Source of the DNA: Dipetalonema caudispina
Taxonomy: Eukaryota > Nematoda > Chromadorea > Rhabditida > Onchocercidae
Reading direction: 5' to 3'
Assembly: GCA_013365325.1 (NCBI GenBank)
Contig: JABVXV010000054.1
Span: forward strand, 62,001-126,000
Length of the DNA stretch: 64,000 bases
The position numbers and the translations under genes are program-made. A model generated the notes under the pieces. The model ran no database searches and was not told the origin of the DNA. It saw nothing but the letters and a program-made list of their open reading frames with translations. Positions 1 through 13,599 of this stretch are shown one piece after another; position 1 is the first letter of the stretch, and the number at the start of each line of letters is the position of its first letter.

Positions 1-1844
1 TATTCGAGGTCGATAAACAATCAACCAGCGATCTTGATCCTCGGTTTTTAAAATTACAATTACTCGGAACTGATAATCCCGACAGGCATCTTCGATTGTA
101 AAAGTTGTATTTGGTGATGAGTTAGTACCCTGGAAACTATGTTTTTGTAATGTTGAAATTTTACTTCAGAGGCAAAAACAATTAGATATGTAAGTAGAGA
201 AATGTATTAAAATATTGCAAAGCAAATAATTCATATTTGAACAATAAATATCGAACAAATTGAATAGATAAAAAAAGGAGTAAAATAATAGGTCAGTAAA
301 TTTCTAGGAGGATTAAATGTGAAATGAATTATGATGGATTTATTATGCAAGCAGATCTGCGATGCTATCGCTCATTGGTAAAGATATGTATGATAAATAA
401 TTCGCAATCATATTATATCAATCGCAAAGGAAGTAAGCGATATTTGTTTATTCAGTGCTTTGAGTTAAGTAAAATTCATATTTGGTGTATTTGTAAGACT
501 GAAATAGTTTAATTTGAAAATTTAGTCATTTTTAATCGAATAATTTGAAATAAATAGAAAGATATGAAGGCTGATATCGAAGTGATCTAGGGAATTAAAT
601 AATATAGGATTTTCTTCAAAATGGGAAAACATTACAAAGTGAAAGTAAACATGGACTGTTCTCATTTCTTATAAATTCATTAGCATATTGATTTACAGGC
701 AAGCCGAATTATTTTTCAATTTTAATTTAGCTGTTAGTCTTGTCATTAAGGTAATTGAAAATTGAAACTAACGGCAAAAATCCAATTATCCGGTGCAGTA
801 CTAACTGTTGAATATTCAAAAATGTAAACAAATGCGTTAACATTGTTATCATTCATTTGTATTTGAATTCTTCTTGAATCCAAATATCCTGTCGTCACCG
901 GAAGTACATCATTTGTCATACTATCTGTAATAAATGAGGAATTCATTGAACCCATTTTTATGCTAAAATAGAAGAACTTTCAATTTTATAAATTGGTAAG
1001 AAAATTTTTTTTAGGTGGATGAAGTTCTTCGAGGGAATCCCAGAAATTGCAAATAATGTTAAGAAGCATTTTGCTTTATTGTTATTCTACTTTTCCTATT
1101 TTTTCCTTGAAGTTTTAAAAAGTTCTTCGAAATCATTTTTGCCAACTAAATGCAAATTAATTGGTAATGTTCAGCACTATTGAATTGATAATTAGCAAAT
1201 TGACACTGTTTTTAATGGCTTACTTTGAATAATACTTTCATCCAAATTCATCGAGCATAGTTTTCGATCGCTTATAGTACTACAGTTGCATCTTGTCGCA
1301 TTTACCTGCAATTAAAAAGATACTTAAAGTGACAAGGATTTGCACACTTTATATTTGACCAATCAATCGTGAAATAGAATTAAATCATTAGCGGTATAGC
1401 ATCGTAAATACCGCATTATTGCATATGACATGTGATTAAGCTGCACATGCAATGTGTGTATTTCTCGACTCTTGAAGAGAAGTAATCGACTGCTTTGTTT
1501 GTAGCGATAATATTTGCATATTGAGAAGTTGGAGAATGAAATAGTTTCAATGTAGAGATGATTTAAAAAAAGAAAAAGTGTTCCTCGTTAAGCTTATTAT
1601 TATCATTGTTTATGAAATAACTGTACAAATAGCATAATTAACATCTGTTAATCATTTTAAATTTACATATGGAGCATGACTGATCTTATTTTCTGTTTAT
1701 TCTAATCATCAATCGGAACAGAATGCTTGATTGATACTGTAATGAACGAAAAAGTATATTTTAATTGGATTAAAGAAATGAATATGGATGAATTGCAAAA
1801 AATAAATTATTCAAAGCCATTTGAAAATATGTTTTTTCTCTTCC

Positions 1845-1876
<32 letters not shown>

Positions 1877-3233
1877 GATGAAAACCAAAAAGAAACAAAA
1901 AAATTTGGTCAAGGACATCACCGATAATTTGGAGACGGATGATACTATAGCAATCTTTAGTACTTCGCTAAATTCGTTTAACCTACATTTTCTTCCGGCA
2001 ACAATAGGAAAAGGATTACAACACTATCTATTGTCCAGAAAGAGTAGCTCAGATGATTAACGAGGCTTAAAGGATTATGTAATGTAGAAATGAATATTCC
2101 GCAATCATGTCCTACAACTTTAATCTTTATAGCAATAAAAAAGAATCAAATCAATCTTCTATCTAAAAAGAGCATATGCATTCTTTTGATATTTGCAATA
2201 ATTTCTCAAGAAAAATCAAAATTTAATTAATATTTTTCTGCCTTTTTTTTTTTTTTTCAATTTTCTTGTTTTGTTTAATATTGTCATTGTAAATAAACGC
2301 TAAAATATTTGAGTATAATGTTATTATTAGGACTGAAGAGTATTATTCCTAATATTACCGAGGTAATGAATGCATTTGTTGATTGTAATTGTTAAAGGTT
2401 AGTTGTTAATATTTACAAGTAGAAAAATAGGTGAAAATAGTTCAAAGTTTATTGTATTTCAAAAATTTCAGCGAAGAGTTAAAATCAAAAGATGTGATGA
2501 TGAAAAACAATAGCATTGGTAGAAAAACATATCCAGAATAAAATTATAGCAGCGATATGCTAAATATTATTTAAATTTATTGTTGACTTATATTTTCAGC
2601 CAGAGAAATCACTTGAAATTTGATGATAGGAATTTTGAAAAGTGAAGAAAAGATCTGAAAATTTGAAAGAAAGGGTGAAAGGCATATCATACAACTATGA
2701 GTGATATATTCCCTACGGGTAAAAAGCTTTCCATACTTCATGGAAAATGACATATTGGTGATTATCATAAATTACAATCACCGTCAATCATTAATCAAAG
2801 ATTTATATATCACTGGTGGTCTGTGATCAGCTCAACACTCCTTTTAAAAGCTGAAAGTTTTATCGAACACAGCTTTTGTTTTGTATTTTAACAAAACAAG
2901 CCAAAGCAAAAAAAAAAAAATATTTCTATCTGAAATGGTACAACAATGATACCAACATTATTCATTGGGAATTTCAACCTTTACATCAGATACTATTAGT
3001 TAAAAATGTCTAATTAGCTAAGCCAATAAATTTAACTATTCGTTTATTTGCTTGTATGTTTGCATTTTACTTTTACATTTATCACTCTGCTCAATAAAAT
3101 TAGAAGAAATAAAACTGACCAGACCAGCTTTGAAACACTTTGCATAGCAATCAATTAAGCATTTGGCTTGTTGACTTGTAGCACCGTTCGTTAGAGCCAA
3201 ATATGCTAAAAGAAGCAGGGCCAAGAGCAGCAT
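1..3233 (-). CDS. Secreted cysteine-box / fibronectin-III-like protein, 5' part (runs off the left edge)
   Basis: Four exons read on the minus strand join in phase: 3233-3120, 1305-1224, 924-806 and 129-1. Exon 1 starts at an ATG and gives a classic signal peptide (MLLLALLLLAYLALTNG), then three cysteines spaced CxxxCxxxC (residues 25, 29, 33). Exon 2 adds a CxC pair and another Cys (44, 46, 55). Exons 3 and 4 read like beta strands of a fibronectin type III domain, including FVYIFEYST and CRDYQFRVIVI. Cysteine box followed by FN3 recalls anosmin/KAL-1-type matrix proteins, but no WAP domain is seen here, so the family is only a suggestion. A good acceptor (TTTTCAG) lies about 18 bases upstream of the ATG and could be a spliced-leader site. 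The end of the gene lies outside the window. That all four exons belong to one gene is inferred from matching phases, and the long intron between exons 1 and 2 could hide another exon. Confidence 0.5.
1844..1876. repeat. (CT)n(CA)n microsatellite
   Basis: A run of CT dinucleotides passes directly into CA dinucleotides and ends in CAG. It lies in the long intron proposed for the minus-strand secreted-protein gene. No coding role is supported. Confidence 0.9.
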
Positions 3234-3259
3234 AGTTTCATCCAAATTTCACTGAAAAC

Positions 3260-6200
3260 AGAAAAAATTGTGGAGGTCATAAACAGTCCTTTGAACAACT
3301 CCCATGAGAAATACAAATTGTTGGCAATAATTGCTTCCGTATTAAAACCACAAAAATAGATTAGAAAAGAGAGATGAATGAGAAAGAGACAAGGTGTGGA
3401 CAAATGTTGAAGACTCATTCAGTCCAACTATTCCATTTTTTAAGATTTCACATAGTATCGATGGAATTAATCATTTTCAATGCTTAACATAATATCCTTC
3501 AAATCAAATAGAATGAAATCTTAGCTCATCGTAAGACTTCAAATGATATCGCATATGAACAAGTAGCAAAGATCGTTAAATTAGGATTTTAGAAATAATA
3601 TTTTTTCAAACATTTACTCAAGAGAGATGTAAACTAGAGGAAATATGATCGATGAAGTAATTTTCGATATCGGATCAGAGTGTCAATAGATGGATGATAC
3701 GTAACAAGCATGTTCCTTTTTCTACGACATACGATATACGATATTTTTCTTTGTTTTTTATCCTCAAGCAATAATAATTTTAAAAATTTTTAGAAAATTA
3801 ATTTCTTTTGACATCTCTGATTCCAAGCAGAGTCCAGTTTGATTGTTACCAGTAGAACTGAGAAAAAAAAAGAAGATACAAAATGGATATCAGGGAAATT
3901 TATGACAAATTCAAGTTTGAAGGAAACGAAATTTCATGAACGTTTAGTGATAAATTTCAGCAAAATTAAATTCTTTAACAATTTTTCATGCGAAAAAAAT
4001 GCAAAAATTGTGATTGAATTATCTATTATTGTATAGTAAAATATCTGAAAAAAGAAAAAAATTTTCAGTGGCGCAACGCCAAACTGTGTTTTCTACTTTT
4101 TTTTTCTTTCAATGATGCAATGTTTGCAATACTTTGCTAAAATTCCACGTTCAGATAACTGCAAATTTTGTAACACTTAAGATGCCTTACGTACGTCATG
4201 CAGATAGCGTGCTTGCATCCCTTTTTAAAACTGTTCATTTTCGAAATATATGTTTAACGATAACACCGCCATTAAAGAACACAACTTTTCCATTTCCTAT
4301 CTGATGCAGAGACAAAATCGGAGATAAATTACCCTATGAATTATAAAAAACTGAATTCAAGAAATAAACCAGTCCATAATTATAGCATAAAATTTAAAGC
4401 AGATTAAGCAAAATGAATTGATTGTTGGAAATTAACAAGAGTTGAATGATTATGGACACCAAATGATAAATACTTCATCAAGAATTCCGCCAATTCATCA
4501 GATTAATTTATTTGCTTCAGAAATTCCATACTTTTTTCCCTGTGAAATGACAAAATCTTCGACAAAAAATCAATAAAATTCTTTTAGGAGATGAGCTATT
4601 AATTAATCGTATTGATTGTGGAAATCATTGATGCTTATCAGTAGACTTTATGCCAAAGTCCTAAAAACTCTTTCTTTCAGCTAAAGATTTAGCTTTTTAT
4701 TAGCTTAAATTGCGGCATTTGAAAGATAGATACAATATGATAACCGCTGCAGTTTTTGACTTCAATTATTTGATAACTTTGTATATTCATGTTAATTTAT
4801 TAGGATTATGTATGATACAGCAAATATTTCTCTCTTTATTACAAATTTGTCAAACATGAGATGATAGATGATATTTTGGTGAATTTGACCACTTGATGAC
4901 TTAAACAATATTAGGTTTGTTGACCTTTCTCAATAAGTGAATAAGCGATCAATGACTATCACAAATAGGATAATGGCATTGTATTTAAAAGTGATTGTGC
5001 GTAAAAGTTTCATTGAAAATTCGTGTTGTTGTTGGGATTATTTGTAAGATTTAATTGAATTTTTCTTCTTCGTAGAAACTATTAAAAGATAAATGTTGGA
5101 ATTTATTCAATATGATAGAACAGCAATCTTTCCTCTCTCTTAGGCTTGTTGTTATTATTTTAGAGATATTTGAACAGTTTAACTTTCATTGCTCTTATTG
5201 CTGATCGCTAGCTCAACATTTGATTCATTATCGCCGTTGAACTGGAAACAGTCAGACAAATGAACTTATCCTATCGTCTTTATGCAAATAATAACCAATA
5301 ACAGTATGAAATTTTTTATTTGGATATTCATTATAATCGTTTCCGTAGTTATTAAATTGTATTAAGTTTCATCTTTCCGTTACATTTAATTTCAAAAGAT
5401 TAAAAGATTTGCAAAATTTCACGAAAGAGAAATTTCCAGGCAAAAAAAAAAAAAAAAAAATAAAGAAAAAATTAGGAGAAATATTTGATTAAAGACATTA
5501 AAAAAATTAATTATTTAACAAGGATAACACAGAGATTTTAAATATAATAATCAATTCGGTACAAATGAAGCCTATCTAAAACTGTAATGATTTTGTAATC
5601 ATAGTAGTAATATTGAGAATAATAATGATTATCACGATCATTAGTATTAGGAAGCAAAGGATAAGCAAGATGATTTTGAAAATGATAACAATTGCAACAA
5701 TGTATCGCATGACAGAAGTTTGCATACCAGGCCATTTATAATATTATAACAAAACATCATACAGCTAAATATTACACTGTTTCTTCTAATTTACTAAGCA
5801 AATAAAATCTTAATGACTATTTTCTTAATAATTACTGAACAAATTAGAAAAGTGAGGATGTTATGATCGATGTTGTCTAATTATTGTTTAGTGACAGGTA
5901 CGGCAAAAAAAAAAATCATGAATTCATGGCATTAATAAAAACGAGAGCCTAATAACAGATATTAGAAGATAAAAGCTTGAATCTAAATATTTCTAGTAAA
6001 AAAGACTCGAACTATATATTTTTATTTAAAATATTTAGCTGTTCTTTATTTATTTATGATTTGGCAATAAATACTTTAATTTCAAACAACACTTTTTTTT
6101 TTCATTTCTCCATGCCTCCAATAATAAAAAGCCAAGAATTATAATTTATTTGACCTAAATTCGTCACATTCAATCAGAAAAAAATAAGCAAATTTATGAG

Positions 6201-9200
6201 AATTACAGAAATAAAAAATGACGAATTAAGAAATAAAACAATGGGAAAAGAAGAAGAAAACATAACTATTTTTTTCCGTTTGCTTATATCTTCTAGGAGG
6301 ATTTTCAGGATTAGAAGATACGATATAATTCCTGTATCACATCCCTCATTGAGGTGGGAAATGCTTAAAGTTTTCGGTGAGACATGTTATTGCTTGATTA
6401 AGGATCGGAAATAGGAAAATGAATTAAAAGAATTGAATTAAATAAGATGAGATGATGAAGATAACAAAAACGGAAATGTATTACTATTTTTCATTGAAGT
6501 AAAAAAGCATATAGCAAAATGATTATTTTCATTGCCGAAGGCGGTCAAAGCGAACAATCATACTGCAATGTCTTTTTTTTTTTTTATTATTTATTTTTTA
6601 TATTTCTTGTATTCTTTTGGTTTGACTACAAATGACCATCACTCTCATAGGACAAATGAATTTAAGAAGTAAGCGATACCGGTCTATGATGTAAGCATGC
6701 TGCTTACCTGTAAATTGTTGATAGGAATATTTACCAATTATTCAAAAAGATCTTAACAAAATTTAAAAAAAAAGAACTTGTTTTCCTATTAATTTTCATA
6801 AGGTTTGTAACAAACTGTTTACCTTAACATTACAATAAAGCAGTGTGAGATTTCGGAAAGATAGATATTTTAAATTTTTCCCAGTTTTTTTGTAAATATC
6901 TCATTGAATCTCTTGAAATCAAGAAAAATTACAACTAAGTTCAAAAAGATATTGAAACAGGATGATGATAATTTTCTTTTTTGGAAAATTTTGTAAGCTC
7001 GAATTAATTTTGCTAAAAATCACGAAAGGAAGTGTTCATATTAATTTTTAATTTTCCATTCTAACTGTAATTTAGCTTAATAAAATAAACGAAAGTAAAA
7101 AGTATGAGCACTTTAACAAAATTTTTTGCCATTTGAAAAGTCCAAAGATTTCAAACTTTTAATGAATTCATCAAAAAGAAATTCTCATATCTTTGTAATA
7201 CAAAGATATCGAAGACAAATGGTAAGTTTTACCAAAGTAGATATGCTTAATGTCTTTTTGAATGGCAATACATTTCCTGATTATTAATATTATTGCATAT
7301 GGTTTTCACTTTTTACTTAATTTTTTTTTTTTTTTTTTAATTGTTAATTAATATTGCTATGATGATGATTGGTCATTAACTCATAAAAATACTTATTTGT
7401 GGAACAGATAAAAAATGCGTAAATGATACGCTCAGTAAAACTTCATCTCATTATTTGACTTCAAATAACTTATCATATAAGCAATACTAGGAATTGTTTT
7501 TCATGTCAAATTATTTAATTACAAATATACTCAACAATAAATAACTTTAATTAAATACATCGAGGTAAAATATTGACAGTAAGAATAGCTAAAACAATTA
7601 AACAATGAATTGGATAAAAAGGATAAGATGAGAGTTTTCCTAACTAAGAAATATGTTGGTTTAAATTTGGAACAAATAGAATCTGAATATTAGGTCAAAC
7701 TTGTGAAATTAAACGATACTTCAGGGACAAGATTACTTTGGTGTTAATTGTTCAATGGATCATTTGATGGTAATGCGTCGTAAAGTAGGACGAAATCATC
7801 TGCAAACATATAGATGTTCTGAGAGGTCGATTGAATGAGGCAATAAGGCAATGAGTGGTTTGGTTTATAGAATATCTTAGAACGATTACCTAATTGTTAC
7901 GCACTTAAAAGTTATAGAAAAAAGATCGCATTCATAGCCTCTTCTCTTCACCGTTCTCGTCCTTGTCCCCTGTCCTTGTGTCTCCCTTGCATTTATGTTT
8001 ACCTCTTATCTCTCCAATTTTTCTGAAAATTTCCAAAGTGTTTCACAATTTTATGGATGAATAGGGTATGCTTCTAATTGAGTTTTAACCTAAGTCCTCC
8101 AGATGATCGCCCCTTTCCGGTTTTTTTTTTTCATCTTCTTGTCGGTAATATGGAAATGGCAAATAGAAAAGGGATGGGTTATTAAAGATGAGCAAAGGAT
8201 GACCCGCTACTATAGAAGGGTGTCATACTGGGTAGAGGGGGACCTTTTTCTTTCCAACAATTTCAATGAGACAGGATTACTGAACTGGATAACGAAGAAG
8301 ATTGACGACATGCCTGCTGTCACCTCTGAATCCTTCCTTTATATCCGCCTTTAATTATCACATTCCTGCTTTATTTTAGAGTTAAAATTGCATTAAATTA
8401 AACTATATGTCTAGGACCTTATTATTCTTTCCTCATAATAAGTCTTGAAAAATGCAAAAATATTCTTTGCAGAATATCTGAAATTCAATTTCGACTCTCT
8501 TCCTTGCACTTGAAAAAACACAGAACTTATATGTCATAACTAAACAAAATTCCACTAAATAATTGACAGATTTTTGTTGATACCAAAATCAACATTCAAC
8601 TTCGACTATCGCGATCGATTAGAACACATCAATGATATTTAACATTTAGATATTACTTGAAAAGTTCATTGGCCAATGAAGAAATATGCGCTACATAGCT
8701 ATAAAAAATTTTCAAGTTTCAACAAAAATTTCCTCAGCCAATAAATCACACCAACTCTTGTCCCTATTCTTTCTTTTCATTCCAACCAATTACTCGAATT
8801 ACTCATTTATCAGCATTCTCTATAATTAATTTCATTATTTACAAAAATTTAAGTAAATTGAGATTGAATTTGAAATATCATTAAATGGAGCACAATCATT
8901 ATCATATAGAACCAGTTTTGCAATTATGGATGATTTACTTCTAATCTATCCTCATCAAAATATGACTAAGATTATTGAAGTATGACCTTATTGTTTGGTT
9001 AGTCTAATAATTCAATTCTTCTCAATCAAGCGAGGATTAAGAGAAATATTCATTTCTTCGAATGATAAAAGATGATGATTAGATGTGGCTAATATTATGT
9101 ATGTGGTAATTGTCCATGGATACTACTCTTTATGCTTTCTCTTTTTGCATATCAATGGAGTGAATATATTTTGTAACTTCTTCAGCAATCAAATTTAAAA

Positions 9201-12200
9201 ATTATGAATTTTAAGTTTTATAGAACAGCAAGATAGACTTTCCAAATAAGTCTTAACAATGATTGTAAAAGTATATTATGTCTTCCAAACTTCCGCTAAT
9301 TTTTTTTTTTTTTTTATATTTAACAACGTGTCATTTTTAAAGTCTCACTAAAGAATTTAATATTTCAAAGATTTTCAAAAATTGCAATTTTGATACGGTA
9401 TTTCATGTAGTTCAATGCATACTTAAGTCACATAGAATGTTATCAGTTATCGGATATATCATTCAATGTTAATTTATTTCATTTTGAACTGCTGCAATTG
9501 TTACTAATAAAACTTCGTTGGCATCATAAAACTTCGGGTTTTAGAAAGATAACGTTGAGAATTCCGTAAAGTTTTGAGATTATGCGTCATCTTTAGTTGA
9601 TTAATAATTCAAACTTAAACACTTCAAATCTTTAAAAATAATTTATTCTCACAGAAATTTTATTCATATTTTAAAATTCAAAATTTATTTTATTTTGTTA
9701 TTGCAAAAAAAAAAACAATCTGTTTTTGTATAAGATTGTAAACAGCTGTTTTTTGCTATTTTGTTTAACTGAATAAGTTATTTAGTTATTAGAAATAATA
9801 TCTTTAAGTAATTTATGAACTCTGCAACACTTCTATGATTATAAAATTTATATATTTTAAATATCAATTTTAAAAGGTATGGAAAACTACGATTTAAATA
9901 TAATTTCTAAACTGACTCTTAGAATAATCATCTTTAGGTCAACAACTGTCGGCAAAATAAAATTAACCAGTGGGCAATAAGGGGAATTCTATGGTACAGA
10001 TTCGAATATTCCAAGAATCAAAGCAATTGAGATTGTAGGGTGGCATGAGTATAATGTTATCTAATTTGAAAATGTTCATAAATTCTCTACACAAACATTT
10101 CCGTCAGTTTAATTGATAATACAATAGAAAAGCTTGCAGAATCTCTTGCAATGACAATTGAAATTTCGAAAAAATTTGTCTAACTAGAAATTAGGAACTG
10201 TTGAGGAGAAAGAGACAATTCTTCTGTTAAATTAATAACATATGGGAAATTAAACTATTTGTTGGCAATTGTTGTCAATTTCTTCATTTTTTCATTACAT
10301 ATATCTGCTCCTTACAAACAAAGATTTTAGAAATGTGAAAGATACTTTCCTTATTTATATAGATAATGGAAACATCAATATAAGTTAAATCTTGAAATTC
10401 TCCATGGTTTTCTAAAATTTTACTCTGAATAAAACGATATAAGAAATTCAAGGTAATGATATCGAAATAGATTAGAGCTTAGTATTTCTGTATGTCATTT
10501 TTGCATAGCAGATATTAATTTGCTCAAATAGAGGAGAATTATATGCAAAGTAAAGATCAATTTATTTGGCCAATAGAAATGAATGATTGTAGTCAAATAA
10601 TGCTAATGTAGTGATCATAGCTTGGATATAGAATAGAGGAAGAAGTAATAGGGATTTTGAATTGGTTTAATTAATTGAATTTTGTTTTATTTCTGCTACC
10701 CTTCTTTTGTATGCTTATTCATGCATTTCACTTAATTTATTTTCTTCTTTCAAATAATTTATGATGAGAAAAAATTGTAATTTCTTGTTTTATGAATCCG
10801 AGTTATTGAAATTCCTGAAGCTCCTTACTTTGTTTCAGATCAGAAATGATGGAAAACTAATTTTCAGGGTAATTTATAATGAGAGATCAATCTATGACCG
10901 CAAGAAAAACCTCTGAATGTAAATGGAAATTAAATCTGGGAAAGCTTCGCTTTCGAATGATTTTGAACTTGATGTCAATCTAAAATTGATATTTGGATGA
11001 CATATGACTTCTTTGAAGTTTTTGATCAATAATTAATAAATGGTAACAAAATGGGTAAACATTCCTTGTATCATAAATCTGAATGGATCTTACTATAAAA
11101 GATGGATGACAGAGCTGAAAGGGTAAAGGGAGAGAAAGGAGATCTGCACCATTAAATGATAAATTACTTCAATCCACCATTTACATTTTATAATCTCCCA
11201 TATAATCTTTTCAAAATGCAAATCAAGTGGTTGTTGTCCGATATATGCCAATCATAAAAAGCTTACAAAATTGAAATGAAACTTGAAATACCTAAATCCT
11301 TCAAATTGCTGACCGATAATTCCAATATTTGTACTGAATAAACTGAAAAGAATTTAAAAGTTTACAAGAGAGTAATAATTGCGAGAAAATGTCCTCATAC
11401 TGCTGCATTAACAAAATATTTTATGTTTCCTTCACAATTTTATGATAGAAAGTGAAATATTTTGTGATATATTCTGAACTCATTTATAGCGATAATATCA
11501 TCGTTTTGTCATCCGTATGAACTTCAATAAGACAATAAAAATTTGCAAGCAGACGGACGGTTATGATTGCAACAATATTATTATCAAAAGACTAATTACC
11601 GTTGTATCAAAACGCAGAATACGATATTTGGATAATTTTAGGTTGAAGAGTAGCATCAGAATAAATAAAGAGAATCAGCAATTATACTAAACGCTTTTTG
11701 AGAGACTACTTTAAACATTAAAAAAACTAAAATTGAGTTTAATTAAGCGCAAAAATTAAAGTGCAAATGCGATCAGCAAGCTCAAAGTTTGTAACTTTTC
11801 AAATATCAGGCTGTCATAGCTTAAAACGAAATAATTTAATTTCTTCAGACATTCAGTTCGTTGTAAATTATCTGTGGCTTTTTTTGACGTCAACAAAAAG
11901 TAATTGTATGCTAAAGCTAGTGATTATATTTATCAATTATAAACCGAAGCATACCAGATCTATCGATCATTTGACTTATAGCTATATTCAGGGAAAGATT
12001 AATTATCAAACTTGAAAAATGAGGACAACTACGCCAACCAATTTAATCAAATCTTTTGCTGATGATTTGTTTTTTTCTATCTGGTCTGGCATTTTTGGCT
12101 TAGTCATAGCTTTTGAAATTTAGCTTTCTTTGTTTCAGCACTACTAATCAATGTGAACTTGGTACACAGGTCCTAGAACATTTTAGTTTGAGTAAACCAC
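3260..12200. other. Gene-free AT-rich stretch
   Basis: About 9 kb of strongly AT-rich sequence with many poly-A/poly-T tracts (near 5440, 6575, 7320, 9300). All open frames are short and none is flanked by splice signals that give a recognisable product. The stretch near 8100-8355 is somewhat more GC-rich and has an 80-codon frame, but its translation is not recognised. I see no RNA gene or transposon ends here. Confidence 0.6.
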
Positions 12201-12319
12201 AATCAAGCTTAACTGAATGAGATCAAATAGCACTCTCTATGAGAAAATCAATAGAGAAGATCATGAATTTCCTGATGCATAGAAATCGTTGAATCATGGT
12301 GCAATTAGTAATAAAGTTA

Positions 12320-12525
12320 GCTGCACAATACTTATCTTTGAAATCATTACTACGTATAATTTGATTATCTTGATTAATTAAGATAAAATCTCTTCTTATT
12401 TTCACTTGTGCATTGTTAGTCCTTGCTAGAGTAAATATACCTTTTTTAGTAAAATAAAAATAGCTAAGAAAAATGGCTGCTAATACGATTAGTATAATGA
12501 ATAGTAATCTTACAAACTTTATCAT
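12320..12525 (-). pseudogene. Wolbachia-like SCO1/SenC fragment in the nuclear genome
   Basis: The minus-strand frame starts with a bacterial-type membrane anchor (MIKFVRLLFIILIVLAA), a short lysine-rich turn, and then a segment typical of the start of a SCO1/SenC thioredoxin fold, in which phenylalanine and leucine lead into DFKDKY. SCO1/SenC proteins deliver copper to cytochrome c oxidase. Similarity stops after about 68 residues: the following sequence, which should carry the copper-binding CxxxC motif, is unrelated, and the frame ends soon after at a TGA near 12223. The usual glycine pair before the DF motif is RR here. There are no introns or nematode splice signals. I read it as a decayed lateral transfer from a Wolbachia-type endosymbiont. 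The family call rests on pattern recognition without a database search; a Rickettsiales source is inferred. Confidence 0.62.
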
Positions 12526-13390
12526 TGTAAAGTAAAAGTATAAGTAGTCGTTCCCACCTTCAGCAATATAAAGATTCTATCAAATTTTAATTTGATCAAA
12601 GTGATCTCGGAAAAGCAATAAAAAATTAACGCGCCGAAAAATTTGGTATTTTATATTGATCAGATCTCATCGCAATATCGTCATTAACAGTACAATTTGA
12701 CATTCGTCATTAAAAGGACACAATGATTTGATGATTCTTCAAAATAATTTCATAAATTAATTCGGCATTATTCATGGTACTTAAATGATCTTTTTGGATA
12801 TCTCACAATAAATAACAGCAATTTGTCAATGTTGATGAGTAAATTCCTTTTATAAATAGAAAATGAATACTAGCAATTTTTGAAAAAAAAAAATTCTTTA
12901 ATATATGCGACAGGCTTCTGTTCGCATCGATGAAAGATGACATGAAAAGGTTAAACACGTAAATTTCATAATAAAGAGTGAAAGAGCTTTTAGAAAATTT
13001 TAATTGCTTGTCGGATTCCATTCCAACCTTTTTATTGAATACTTCAAATGCTCTCATTAAAGTCTCTTTTTTAAATAATCATTCCTTTCTGCTTTTTTTT
13101 ACATCTTCACTGTTTCAAATTAAGTGAGACGAAATCATTTTTTTTTTCTTCAAAATGAATTTCAAAATTTAACGTAATTTAGAAATGCAGATGAGGAAAA
13201 GAAGGAAAAAGTATAAAGGAGTGCTATGCTTAGTATGGTCATTTAGACTGCATGGTCACTTAAGCTATCATTTATCTGTGTCAAGAAGATATAAATAATC
13301 AGATTAATGATTCAAAAGGAAGAAATGAAGTGGTATTTGTTGAATTGATGGATTATGAGAAATAAAGTGATATTTAAGGGACGGCATTAA

Positions 13391-13597
13391 CTCAAAACCG
13401 CTTCGCAAAAAGAAAAAGAATGGTTGCATAGTTTTGAAAAAGATGGATTTAATAAAGTGGGATCAAACTTGTGGAATATTGTCGGAAATAAAAAAGCACG
13501 CCTTAGTGATTCGTTTAATTATTCAAAAGCAATGCTTGAAAAGGATGGAAAATGGTAGTATGATGAACTATATATCTTTTTAAAGAATCCAAAGTGC
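13391..13597 (+). pseudogene. Wolbachia-like cytochrome c fragment, broken by a stop codon
   Basis: One frame reads HSFEKDGFNKVGSNLWNIVG, then NYSKAMLEKDGKW, a TAG stop at 13556-13558, then YDELYIFLKNP. This is the order of blocks in a class I cytochrome c of the alphaproteobacterial membrane-linked type: the region after the heme-binding CxxCH, the G-x-x-L-W-x-I-V-G core, and the W-x-Y-x-x-L-x-x-F-L-x-x-P helix. The heme cysteines are gone (the bases before HSF give E-W-L), the core proline is serine, and the C-terminal methionine ligand region is not seen. With the in-frame stop this cannot encode a working cytochrome. Lack of introns and closeness to the SCO1 fragment support a bacterial, probably Wolbachia, origin. 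Confidence 0.68.
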
Positions 13598-13599
13598 TC

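Noticed and set aside
8103..8354. 84-codon plus-strand frame in a slightly GC-richer patch
   Set aside because: No family resemblance and no partner exons; its N-terminal Phe run comes from a poly-T tract.
12803..13057. Minus-strand frame between the two bacterial fragments
   Set aside because: It might be more decayed Wolbachia DNA, but no recognisable protein block is present.
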